Below are positions 21,903 to 31,834 of a stretch of DNA of 64,000 nucleotides, piece after piece. Numbering within the stretch: the stretch's first letter is position 1; each line of letters begins with the position of its first letter. A model generated the notes under the pieces. That model was not told the origin of the DNA, did no database searches, and saw only the letters and a list, made by a program, of their open reading frames with translations. The position numbers and the translations under genes are program-made. The stretch lies in assembly GCA_016748015.1 (NCBI GenBank), contig JAAOMT010000352.1, positions 722,030 through 786,029 of the forward strand, read 5' to 3'. This DNA is from Geosiphon pyriformis. Lineage: Eukaryota; Glomeromycota; Glomeromycetes; Archaeosporales; Geosiphonaceae.

Positions 21903-22642
21903 TTAAAAAATATAAGAACCATTATTCAAAACTTTGTTAACTATAAAGAGTTCTTTCCATTGGCTAGAAAATTTATCATCATAAACATTGTCTTTATCTG
22001 AACAGTATTTCAATACCAAATCACCAACACTTAAAGAAAGTGTTTTATAGATTTTTTTTTTCTTAAGCTTTTCTTGGAACTGTTTTATCTTTTTAAAAGC
22101 AATTATTTGTGCTTCTACCAAAAAGTCAAGAATGATACCAAGTCTTTTTTGCAAAATGTCTTTGTAATTTCTTATTGTGATTTTTTTAAAGAGTATTGTT
22201 TCAATATCAGTTTCTATTGGTAGTGTTGCCATGCATTTATAGAGCAGATAAAAAGATTCATAACTTATTATGTCATGATTTACAGTTCTATAAGTAAATA
22301 AAGCTAAAGGCAGTATTTTGTTTCATAAGTTTGTTTCTTTACTGGTTTTGGCTAAGGTTTCATATAGTGTTCTAATGAAATATTCTACTAGGCCATTTGT
22401 TTAAGGGTAATAAGAAGAGGAAAGTTTATGATATATTCTCATTTTTCTGCAAAGTTCTTTAACCAATGTGCTGAGAAAAGTTTTTTCTCTATTAGATAAA
22501 AGTTTTTTGAGGCAGCCATGACAGCAGATGATATTTTCATAAATGAAATTGGCTATTAAGACTGCTGTTTGATCTGGGGTGGCTTTTGCTTCTATCCACT
22601 TTGTAAGATAGTTGATAGCTGTAATAATGTATCTGTTGCTAT
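21903..22642 (-). pseudogene. Element D integrase, C-terminal half
   Basis: Begins at the nest junction with NSNRYIITAINYLTKWIEAK of the catalytic core, then ENIICCHGCLKKLLSNREKTF (second acidic position read as N-R in place of D-x-G). After a gap come RNYKDILQKRLG and a GPY/F-type C-terminal piece (KWKELFIVNKVL, near 21930). The N-terminal zinc finger and first Asp are missing at the junction. The other side of the break is at 42763. Confidence 0.75.
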
Positions 22643-23513
22643 TGTTACAGATGACTATTTCTAGTGTTAGATTAAATAACAAACCTATAACTTGGTGCTC
22701 AAATCTAGTTGCAGTTGATAGTAATCTGAAGATTTGTGTCTAAAAGATTTGTATCCAAAAGGTTTGGTTGAGTTCTTTGTATAATGGACAGAGATTCAAT
22801 AGTAATAATTTTATCCGTAGCTTCCCGAAACCACAGTTTTGTCAATTTCTTTCTCAGCTTGATGGCCAGTATTCCTTCTGGTAAGCTATCCTTAATTGAG
22901 TATTCTACTCTTATTTCTGGGTCTTTTATCAGTCACGTTTATCCTGACATTAGTACCTCGCACATTAATTCTCAATAGAGTTAGTAAATAACAATAAAAT
23001 CAAAGCAAAAAATAAAGAAAAGAAAAGAAAATAAAGAAAAAAAAGAAATAAGCCAAGGCAATTTGTAAGTTAGTATTCTGTTAATAGCTGTGATCAAAAG
23101 CTATTGTTCCAGTATGGTTAAGTATCAATTACTATCAACATAAAGTGTTAATAGTGGCAGCAGGTTTGAGATAACAAACAGTTATTTATTTGTGATTTGG
23201 AAAGTTGTCTAGATGAAATCTAAACTGAGAGGTCTGTCTTTTTAGCTTCTAATCCTACTGCTATATATACATAATTGAGATTCCTCAATTCCTCAATTTT
23301 TCACAACAGGAATTCTGGAATTCCTGGAATCCTGCAATTCCTTTGAGAGGAATCCTGGAATTCTGGAATTCTGCAATTTCTTGTGAAAATCCTGTAATTT
23401 CTGGAATCCTGCAATTCCTGAAAAAAATCCTGGAATTCCACATTTTACTATGTCTACTTCTGATTGGTTAATAACTATACTAATATATATTCTCTATATT
23501 TCTATAAGTAATA
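22643..23513 (-). repeat. 3' LTR of element B (minus strand)
   Basis: On the plus strand it runs from TGTTACAGATGAC to TAAGTAATA (decayed GTAACA). It aligns with 31835-32672 and more distantly with the solo LTR at 39650-40577. It has an array of GGAAT/CCTGGAATTC units (23283-23440) and a purine tract (about 23005-23052). It shares with LTR A the string GATCACAG next to that tract, so the LTR families are related. Confidence 0.9.
23283..23440. repeat. GGAATTCC-type minisatellite in LTR B
   Basis: Repeated units such as GGAATCCTGGAATTC and CCTGCAATTCCT, each containing near-palindromes. The same array lies at 32445-32600 and 40345-40510. The arrangement would allow hairpins or protein binding. 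No function is known to me. Confidence 0.75.
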
Positions 23514-23529
23514 TTATTTCCTCCTTTTA
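23514..23529 (-). other. Polypurine tract of element B
   Basis: On the minus strand TAAAAGGAGGAAATAA precedes the LTR. The first TAA is the ORF3 stop, the same overlap as in A and A2. Confidence 0.7.
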
Positions 23530-24180
23530 ATATTGAGCTCTGTTGAAATCTAACTCTGTTAATTCCCCTTCTTAAAGTATTTTCTGAATTTTATTTTCGA
23601 GAATTACTTGTGTTATTTGAGTCTGTAATTCTTTAAATTGAGCATTGATGATCTTTCTTAATTGATTACTGGTAACGATATCCATTGCTTTGTTGAGTAA
23701 GATTTCTGGTTGATTCTGAAATGCTGTGTGTATTTGGTATATGGTTCAGACTTGTGTAGATAAGTTGTTCTTTCCCACAAAATGTTCTAATTGTTGTAGT
23801 ATTCTTGTGTCGAATAATCACTTTGTTTTATCCATATATAGATTCTGGATATTCACATGTTGTCCCAAGTAAAAATAACAATAGTTTCTTGGAAATTGTT
23901 GTATCCATCAATTCCAAGTTTTTTTAGTCAACTCTTGGTATAGTAACTCTTTTGTTGACTCTTTTATTGCTAATTTTACTTTCACAATGATTTTGTCAAT
24001 AGTATTTTCTGTTTTCTTCTGTGTTCTATGTGACAATGTCTTTCTAGTGTCTTGATATCAGATGGTTTGTTGATTAATTGTAATTTTCATCTTTTGGTGT
24101 TGAATTAATTGAAAGAGTTGTTGTGCTAATGTTGTCTGTAATTTCCATTTTTCTGATATTTCTTGTTATGTCTACCATGT
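23527..24180 (-). pseudogene. Element B ORF3, conserved protein of unknown function
   Basis: About 215 codons in one frame, with a few stops. Blocks from N to C: EKWKLQTTLAQQLFQLIQ, KESTKELLYQELTKKTWN, FPRNYCYFYLGQHVNIQNL, QQLEHFVGKNNLST, PEILLNKAMDIVTSNQLRK, and the end ELDFNRAQY. These line up in order with ORF3 of A (9499-10233) and A2. No membrane segment or known motif is seen. Conservation of order and length across two subfamilies suggests a protein that was once selected. Confidence 0.7.
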
Positions 24181-24189
24181 CTTTATATA

Positions 24190-25470
24190 TTTTTTTGATG
24201 GATTAATTTAATGTGTTATTGTCAATAATGATAATTGGTTCCAAATCTCATGGAATCTCCTCTGGTTGGGCTAGTATCTTTTGTACTTCTAATTGTAGAA
24301 TATTACTGGTGGATGATGGTATGATGTTGTGGTATGGTTTCAGTCAATCTTCATGTGCTGCTTTGGTTAAGATTTTGTTATCCAGTCTTAATTTGTAAGC
24401 TCCATTCCCTAGAATTTCTTCTATGTGAAATGGTTTATCCCATTTGGGGTCAAATTTTCCACTCTATTGTTTTTCTGCTTTGGTACAATATAAGAGTACT
24501 TTGTTTCCAATCTTAAATTTAACTGGTTTGTCTGATAGTTGATTATCATGTCTTTCTTTCTGTTTCTTTTGTGACTTTTGTATGTTATCAGCTGCTCTTC
24601 TTCATTTGTTTTCTAATGTTTCTATTAAGTCATATGTTTTTCTTAACAATGTTTCTTTGAAATTTTCTTCTGTTATTGGTTCAGTTAGATATGTGTTAAT
24701 TTTTATCTCAACTGGTAATGTTGCTGTTCTACCGTATATTAATTTAAATAGTGTTGCTTGTGTGGTGTCTTGTTTCATTGTTTAATAAGCAAATAATACT
24801 AATGGTATGAACAAATCTTATTTATCCTGGTTTTTTTGGCTGAGTTTTGCTATTGTTTTACACAATGTTCTATTAAAATTTTCAATTAATTCATTGGTTT
24901 GTGAATGGTATAGTAATAATAGTGGTCTCTTAATTCCGAATTTTTGGCTTAGTTCTGCTAATGTTCTATTCATAAAATGGGTTTTTTGGTCTGATAATAG
25001 TTCTTTTGAACATCCATGTTGACAAATCAGATCTTGATGGACGAATTTGGCAACAGATTCTGCATCCGCTCTTTGAATTGCTTTGGCTTCTGGCCATTTA
25101 GTAAGATAGTCCATAACTACTGCAATATATCTGTTGCCTCTGCTAGTAATTGTCAATGGTCTGACTAAATCAATTCCAATGCAGTCAAATGGTTGTTCTA
25201 CTTTGATTGGTCTCAATGGTTCATTGGGTCTTGTTCCTCTTCTTTTTTGACAAGCATTACAATTTTGCACATATTGGATAATGTCTGGATACATTGATGG
25301 CCAATAGTATTTCTTTCTGGTTCTTTTCATAATTGCTTCTTTATGAAAATGTCCTGCAGTTGGATTTGAGTACATGTTGAACAGTATTGTCTCCTTTTCT
25401 GGTTTTGTAATTACTCTGGTTGTTTGATCTAAATCTTTTCTATTTTTCTAATAAAGTATATTTTGGTAAG
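24190..25470 (-). pseudogene. Element B integrase
   Basis: Inserts element DNA in the genome. The zinc finger (HFHKEAIMKR, then C-N-A-C) and the core are open for 185 codons (25375-24818). Core acidic positions: GIDLVRPL, LLSDQKTHFMN and NELIENFNRTL, so the D, D and E all seem present. After a stop at 24818 the C-terminal domain continues (KWDKPFHIEEILGNGAYKL, the GPY/F-type module, near 24440) to about 24190. Confidence 0.88.
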
Positions 25471-25779
25471 TGATAAAATATTTGGATTGTTGTTTGATCT
25501 TCTTTTGTTCTGGTTGAGATAATTTCTTCTTGAACTGTTGAGTATCTATATAATGTTGAAGTTGTTAATATTTTTGTGTGTTCATCTTTTGTTATATTTT
25601 CATGAGTATTGTTTTGGTTTTGTTATATTTTTGGGTTGAAATATTCTTAGATTTGTCTCATTCACGACAAACTGTTGGCATTTCCATTGTCTTTTTCCTT
25701 TTTATAATGTATTATATAAGTATATGTCGAAAGAGCCATTTTTCATCTTGATTGTTTTCTGTCTCCAAATTTTTGTTTT

Positions 25780-27146
25780 TGGAGTGATATCAATCCTTTG
25801 TGATCTGTGTACACCTCAAACTTTTGGCTCAAGTATTTTTTCTATTTTATAACTGCTCAATAGATTGCTAAATGTTGTAATTCTGGTGTTTCATAATTCT
25901 TTTCAGCTGGAGTTAAATCTCTGCTGGCATATGTGACTGGATGTTCTCTTCCATCCAATCCTCTCTGAGATAGTACTGCTCCCAATGCTTGACCTGATGC
26001 ATCAGTGGTGATAATGAATGATTTACTATGATCTAGATAGATCAATACTGGGGCTTGAATAAGCTTTCTTCTTAAGATGTCAAATGCTTTTTGCTGGGTT
26101 TCAGTCCATTTATACTTTGCATTTTTGGTTTGAAGATCATTGAGTGGTTGTGTTATCTTTGAAAAGTTCTTTATGAAGCGTCTATAATAGTTCACAAATC
26201 CCAAGAATGATTTCAATTCGGTTATATTGGTTGGTATTGGAAAGTTTTTTACTATCTCTATTTTCTCTGAATCTGTTTTTATGCCATCTTTGCTAACTAT
26301 GTGTCTCAAGAATTTTAGTTCTGTTTTGCCAAAAAAACACTTTGTTGCATTCAATTTTAATCCTGCTCATCATAGTCTTTCGAACACTTGTTGGAAATGA
26401 CATAAATAATCATTAAAGGTTTTTGAGAACACATTAGTGTTATTCAAGTATACAACTACTGATTTCCACAATAAGCCTATATACATGATTTCCATTAGTC
26501 ATTGGAATGTAGCTGGAGCATTGGTTAAGCCGAATGGCATAACTTCAAACTCAAAGTTTTTCTTTCTTATAGTAAATGCCATTTTTTCTTTGTCGGCTGG
26601 ATTCATGGCTACTTGTCAATAACTATTATCCAAGTCTAATGTTAAGAACCATTTGTTTTCACCAAAAGCATTGAATAATTCTTGTATCCATGGAGTTGGA
26701 TAGCTGTCTCCACAAGTTACACCATTGAGTTTCCTGTAGTTTACACAAAATCGGATTTTTCCATTCTTCTTATGGACGAGTATTACTGGTGACGACCATG
26801 GACTCATTGATGGCTGAATTAAACCTATTGTCAAGCATTCGGTTGATTTCATGGCTGGCTGGTAATACTCTATATGCTCACTGTTTGATTGGTATTGCAT
26901 TTCTAGTCTTGATCTGATGCTGAATAATATCAGTTCTGCCAAATTTGTTTTCACTGGTAAAGATGTTATTGAAATTATTGAGTAATATCTTTAGTTGCAT
27001 CTGTTGAAGTGGGTCTAGATTTCCTATGTTTATCTGTTCTAATCGTTCTGGCTGTAACAAATAACATTTGTTTCATCCATAGATGATTTGTGATGTAATG
27101 TTCACATATTCACAAAGCTGTGGAAAATCTGGAATGCTGTTTGGTG
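25780..27146 (-). pseudogene. Element B reverse transcriptase and RNase H
   Basis: Lead-in (LEQINIGNLDPLQQMQLK) at 27060-26878, then a frameshift to the core at 26954-26300. The core has HKKNGKIRFCVNYRKLN, FLTLDLDNSY and MPFGLTNAPATFQ. The YxDD box reads YLNNTNVFS (about 26432-26455), so both Asp are Asn. RNase H (26060-25857) has FIITTDASGQALGAVLSQ, and PELQHLAIY where the family has ELE. It ends in a damaged tether with YTDHKGL near 25800. Confidence 0.9.
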
Positions 27147-27147
27147 C

Positions 27148-28518
27148 TTAATCTTTAATTTCTATGATTAAATATTCGAGAGTGGTTTTTTCCGGTATCT
27201 CTACAATATTTCTGGTATTGTTGTAGATGGAAATTTTAATATGGTTATGGCTCTTGGCTGGTATGTGTAGATTAATAAGTCCAATTTCTCCTAATTCACA
27301 AAGGGTTGCATCTGCTTCAAAAATCTGTTCTTGCTCTTTTTCTCTCCTTTCTATTGCTAATATGTATCGGCTATATGGTGGAATGGAAATTGTTTGACCA
27401 GTTGAGATAATTTCTCCTTGACCAATAATTTTTTCCTCCACCATATTGACTGGTACATCTATTCTACCCATTAATTCAAATCTCTGTATCCCTCTTGCTG
27501 TTATCCCTAATTTTTTTCTATTTTTTACTGAAACTAACTGAGCTATTTTTACCAGAGGCAGAAATATTGCCTGTGCTATCCTTTCATTTGGATCTATAAC
27601 ATAGGCCTTTTCTGAGTTATTTTGTAGCATAGCAATAATATTTCCTACATATTCTGCATCAATTATTCCTCCTTTGATGTTTATTCTCTTTTTCGCTAAA
27701 CTACTTCTAGATGCTAATTGAACCATTGTTGTTGCTAGAATTTCCAGTGCTATTTTCAGATTGATACAAGTGTGCAAATGGGGTTCCAATTTGATAGCGT
27801 TCTTTCCTGAATATCTCAGATTAAATCCTGCATCAATATTATGTGCATGTTCTGGCATAATACCTTTATCATTATCACTAAACCATTTCAGTTCTTGCTT
27901 CTTGGTGAGGTCAGGGAGTGTAATATATTGTTTGTAGTTTGAATCAGAGTTTGAATCTAAGTTGGAATCATTGTCATTGTTATAGCTATTTTGAAAGGAG
28001 CTGGAACTGTTATTTTTGTTATCATTGTTGTCAAAGTTTAAATCGGAATTGAAACTTGATTCCAATTCTGATGTGCAGCTGTTGATTGGTTCTTCTTCTT
28101 CAAGGATTGTGTAGATCATGCATGATAGTGGATTGTAGATGAGATCACAATCATCACAGAATTGGAAATCAAATGGAATCAAACAGTAGTCACATAATTG
28201 GGTGTTGATTTCTTCCAAGTGTTGCTTTTGCTCTTTTCTCATAGATGCTAGATTCTGATAGTGTTCATGAAATTCTTCTGGGCTGTTTTTTAAGTCAATA
28301 AAGGTGTCCGGGTTGAGAACCAAAACAATATCTGTTGGTTCTGGAAGGTTATTCTTGATCTCCAGAATTTTACTGGGCAAAGTGCTTTCTACTTTGGCAT
28401 TGGCTATTTGCCAGATCTCGTCCTCATTGTGTGGATAGCTGTCTAGGTGAGATATAGCTTGGTGCCATGCTGCTGTGATGGGCGTACCATGACTCACCCA
28501 GTCGCTGATAAGAATCAT
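27148..28518 (-). CDS. Element B pol segment: spacer, dUTPase domain and beta-rich linker (456 codons open)
   Basis: Longest open stretch of any element here after LINE-2 ORF1. Residues 109-124 hold C-x2-C-x8-C-x2-C (CDYC ... CDDC), a zinc ribbon. An acidic Asn/Ser-rich spacer follows (140-195). Residues 228-352 are a trimeric-type dUTPase: motif 1 DAGFNL, motif 2 ASRSSLAKK, motif 3 GGIIDAEYVGNI with the catalytic Asp287 and the uracil-side Tyr290, motif 4 NERIAQAIFLPL, motif 5 TARGIQRFELMGR (the GSTG end is lost). Residues 365-456 form a beta-rich domain (SIPPYSRYILAIER, IPAKSHNHIKISIYN) like the pre-RT region of some other Gypsy elements. In the element it is part of the polyprotein, not a free gene. 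Whether it is active is unknown, since motif 1 Asp is Asn and motif 5 is altered. Confidence 0.88.
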   Translation of the reverse strand: MILISDWVSHGTPITAAWHQAISHLDSYPHNEDEIWQIANAKVESTLPSKILEIKNNLPEPTDIVLVLNPDTFIDLKNSPEEFHEHYQNLASMRKEQKQHLEEINTQLCDYCLIPFDFQFCDDCDLIYNPLSCMIYTILEEEEPINSCTSELESSFNSDLNFDNNDNKNNSSSSFQNSYNNDNDSNLDSNSDSNYKQYITLPDLTKKQELKWFSDNDKGIMPEHAHNIDAGFNLRYSGKNAIKLEPHLHTCINLKIALEILATTMVQLASRSSLAKKRINIKGGIIDAEYVGNIIAMLQNNSEKAYVIDPNERIAQAIFLPLVKIAQLVSVKNRKKLGITARGIQRFELMGRIDVPVNMVEEKIIGQGEIISTGQTISIPPYSRYILAIERREKEQEQIFEADATLCELGEIGLINLHIPAKSHNHIKISIYNNTRNIVEIPEKTTLEYLIIEIKD

Positions 28519-28920
28519 GTATTGGCATAAAGTGTTGCATGTTCCTTCTCGACCAGGAATGTCATTTCACATTCTTTCGTTGAGTAATTGTTTGTCGCAA
28601 GCAAAACATGGTTTGTTGTTCCACTTGCCTTGTCTTTTTGGATAGCCATATTGTTCCCTATGGCAGGACTTGCAATAGTAATGGGTTCACATCCAGTAGT
28701 CTTCATCTGACACTATCCAAGCTTTTATTAAGAACAGTTTCTTCCCACAGTCCTTACATTTGAGAGGTATATATGGTGGCTCTTTTATTGGTTTATGTGA
28801 GTATTCCTTTTCCCAGTCATTAGTTATTTCTTTTGCAGTGGTGGTTTTTTCAAGTATGTTTTCTTCCCTTCTTTTCCCTTTTTTTTTGCTTTTTTCTTTC
28901 CAATCTAGAATTGGTGGCAT
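28519..28920 (-). pseudogene. Element B cysteine-rich zinc-binding module
   Basis: In frame with the dUTPase segment apart from two stops. From N to C: LKCKDCGKK (about 28770), HYYCKSC (28680), KPCFACDKQ (28615) and GTCNTLCQY (28530), four Cys pairs of a compact zinc-binding unit. It is preceded by a basic stretch (KSKKKGKRREEN). The same unit is in A (6265-6490) and A2 (35570-35820). It might bind nucleic acid, but I cannot name the family. Confidence 0.65.
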
Positions 28921-29173
28921 CTCGCTTTGGTTGTTGTTGGTCCAAACATTGATGGTGGCTTCTCAAATAGGTTTTTCTCTTTGTTTCTCCTTTCTGTTGT
29001 CATTGTTGTCTTAGGCAAGTATTGGTGGCAGTTTATTGTGGTTAATGTTGGCCTACAAGACTTGGTATGCTTCTTAGGTGGGTTTCACTTTTTTTTCCTT
29101 GAATTTGATGGCATGATGTTGATGGCGTAGTGATGGGCTTGAAGTGGCCACATGTGGCTGGTACCCATGTGTG

Positions 29174-29623
29174 TCAACTATTCTGGCTAAGTTGGAGCTC
29201 TTGGGTGTTCCAATCTAGGGTTATGTTGGTTTTGGACAGCCAATCATTCTCAACAAGTGGTTGGTATTGAATGGCTTCTATGACAAGTACTTTGATTGGT
29301 ACTATGATGCTGTTGACTTCTATAGGGAAATCATCAATCTCTCCAATGGATGTTTTGGTCATTTCATTGGCTGTAATAATCCTGGCACTGGCAGTGCAAT
29401 CAACTCGGCAATCTAATTGATCCATGAATTGTCTTGTGATGATGCTGCCAGCTGATCCACTATCTAGGATTAGTTTGATGAAGTGACCATCAACTTTCAC
29501 ATCAGTATACATCACAGTGATGGGTTTCTTCTCAAGTGCTGCTCCACTAAACAAAGGTGGGTTGATGGTTTCCTCCAATTCAAAAAAAAAGATGGCTGTG
29601 AGAGATTTGTTTTCGGTGACCAT
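29174..29623 (-). CDS. Element B retropepsin-like protease (open for 149 codons)
   Basis: Aspartic protease domain of the polyprotein. LILDSGSAGSIITRQFMDQL holds the intact active-site Asp-Ser-Gly. VENDWLSKTNITLDWNT is the C-terminal block shared with A and A2. It is the only one of the three dUTPase-bearing copies with an unspoiled DSG. It begins after a frame change from gag, so a frameshift or loss lies near 29630. Confidence 0.88.
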   Translation of the reverse strand: MVTENKSLTAIFFFELEETINPPLFSGAALEKKPITVMYTDVKVDGHFIKLILDSGSAGSIITRQFMDQLDCRVDCTASARIITANEMTKTSIGEIDDFPIEVNSIIVPIKVLVIEAIQYQPLVENDWLSKTNITLDWNTQELQLSQNS

Positions 29624-29989
29624 TACTGGTGAAATATTGTTGGTGAGAGAAGCTGGGGATTAGTTGATGAACAACTATCGCTGATCTCCAGTTTTGAGTG
29701 ATTCTAAGTCTTGGGTTTCTTGATGTCATTTGAGTGGGGTTTTGAAGTGGTGTTTGAATTGGTTGTTGGGACTGATAAATTATTTGGGACTATAACTGAT
29801 AAATTACCAGTGGCTGCAGTTAATAAATTAGAGGTTGATATACTGGTGGTTGATAGATTGGTTGTTGCATCATTGGCAAGTAAGTGGTTTGATATTGGTC
29901 TTAATTTGGGTAGTGATTTTGAGTCTGAAATCTGTGATCAGGGTTTCGATATTGATTTCCCGATCATGAATTGTTGCTATAAAATCGAC

Positions 29990-31700
29990 AGTTGGCTCTA
30001 ATGTGACTTTGTTTACCACAGTTGTGACAAACACGCATTTCTGGCTGCCACAGCTGATTGAATAACAATGATGACAATGATGTTGATGGATGCGGCTGAT
30101 TTTGGAAACGATTCATGTTTCCTGAATTATTGCATTGTTGTGGTGGTTAATAAATTGCACAATTGTTAGCTAAGTATTCCTCTAGTTTCTGATTGATTGT
30201 ATCACTGAATTGTTTTAGTTTAGAATCCAAGTCAGATGATCCATTCATCACTAAATTTACAGCTTGGGCATGGTTGGCTTTTAGCTCAGCTGTTTCAAAA
30301 TCTCTGGCATAGATGACAATGGTTGGGAGGTCAACTGAATGCATTGGACATACTTGCTGAAAGATGCTATTGTGCAATCATCTGATGAACTGGTTTAAGA
30401 TCTGTGGCACTGTAAAGTAATCAGCTTGAATTGCCTGAATTTGGTGCAGATTTCTATGAAAGTGTCCCAAGTAAGTGGTGACTGCTTCTGTGTCCCCTTG
30501 TTTGATGGTGGTGAATGTGTTGGTTAAGCAATTGATATTATTGTTATTACTAAAATATCTCAAGAATTCTGTTTTGAACTCATTGAAGGTTTGTGGTTTG
30601 GTGGCTAGGCTCTGATAATATGAGTTGATAGTATCTTTGAGAAAATAGGGAATTGCTTGAAGGGCTTTACCATCATTCCATCTATTGACCACTATGGCTT
30701 TTTTAATGTTGTTGAGCCATATTTGGGCATTGTTCTTTTCACCAGTAAAATTGTCAAGTTTTGTGATTGGTGTGTAGACCATTGGATCTAAGTTGAGTTG
30801 TTGTAGTGGTAGTTGAAATGGTTGTTGTTGCATGGATTGTTGGGGTGGTAGTTGAAGTGACAGTTGTATGGGTTCAGCTATTGGATTAATCAGTGGTTGA
30901 TCAATGACGATTACTGGAAGTAAGTTTTGTTGATTTATTAAATCATGGTTTTGATTATTCTGAGTTGGCAGTGTCTGAATATTCAGAGTTTTGATTTCCA
31001 GATTTTTTGGGTTTAGATTTTGCTGGGTTTGAAGATTTGGGGTTTCAAATTCTGGGTTTTCAATGATCGGGTTTTGGTAAATAAATTCTTGATCTTCAGC
31101 TTCTTTTTCTTCTTCTTCTTCTGATTTCATTACTTCTCACAGATCAGAAATTCTGAAATTTGGGGGAGGCAGTGGCAATTGAAGTCCTAATGGTGTTGAT
31201 GATCACAAGTTAAATCCTTCAAAATATGTGCTGTATAGTCCTAATAACTCTGCTTTTCTTTGTTTACTTTGGAATGGGAATTGTCCAAATGCTGATGTCA
31301 TGATTGATGTGGCTGCACCAGTAGATGTAATATTAATAGTGCTTCCAAATGTATAGTGGTATGATAGATTAGTTGGGAACTCAACTCTTGTTTTCTTCCA
31401 AGTAGATGGTTGTATTTTTTTGGGTGTTACTGCTGGTGTTTGCAGTTTTCCTTTGCCTTTGCTTGCGTAAGTAATGGGGTATCTTTGCTGTGTATAGTGT
31501 TTAATTTTTTTGTTGATTTCCGTGATAATGAAGGCAAAATTGTGATTTGTTGACAGGTTGGTATTTTGAATTAATTCACTGTAAAAGGCTTTTCTTGCTG
31601 ATTTGATATTTACTAGTGTTTCTAACAGATAGGCAATTCTTTTGTTGACGTAGAAATTAAAAGCTGATTCCACTGATATGTGGTTGTGATTTAATCTCAA
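29990..31700 (-). pseudogene. Element B gag
   Basis: Three open pieces in one frame (31700-31203, 31130-30378, 30377-30147) separated by stops. The first has a helix-rich N-terminus. The second is a Gln/Pro/Asn-rich stretch followed by the capsid domain KLDNFTGEKNNAQIWLNNIK and FNEFKTEFLRYFSN. The third leads to a full CCHC zinc knuckle, CHNCGKQSHIRANC, near 30010-30045. As in A, the reading frame extends upstream to a GTG (31760 region) with no ATG. Confidence 0.85.
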
Positions 31701-31815
31701 ATGTTAACAGTAGTGTTAAAATAAGGATTTCACAAATTCTAGATGGTTTGCTCCTATGTTTTCTGATTCTGCCACTTTTAAATTTGTGTTGGTGCTGGTT
31801 TTCTGTAGGATTATA

Positions 31816-31832
31816 CCTCACAGAGAGCACCA
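31816..31832 (-). other. Primer-binding site of element B
   Basis: On the minus strand it reads TGGTGCTCTCTGTGAGG, starting three bases from the 5' LTR. It is identical to that of element A, although the LTRs differ. Confidence 0.75.
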
Positions 31833-31834
31833 AA

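Noticed and set aside
22784-22978. 64-codon ORF (and its twin at 31976-32170)
   Set aside because: Lies in LTR B, opposite to the element, and is interrupted in the solo LTR.
27463-27840. A free-standing host dUTPase gene
   Set aside because: It is in frame inside a 456-codon polyprotein piece, between protease and reverse transcriptase, and occurs in the same place in two other elements.
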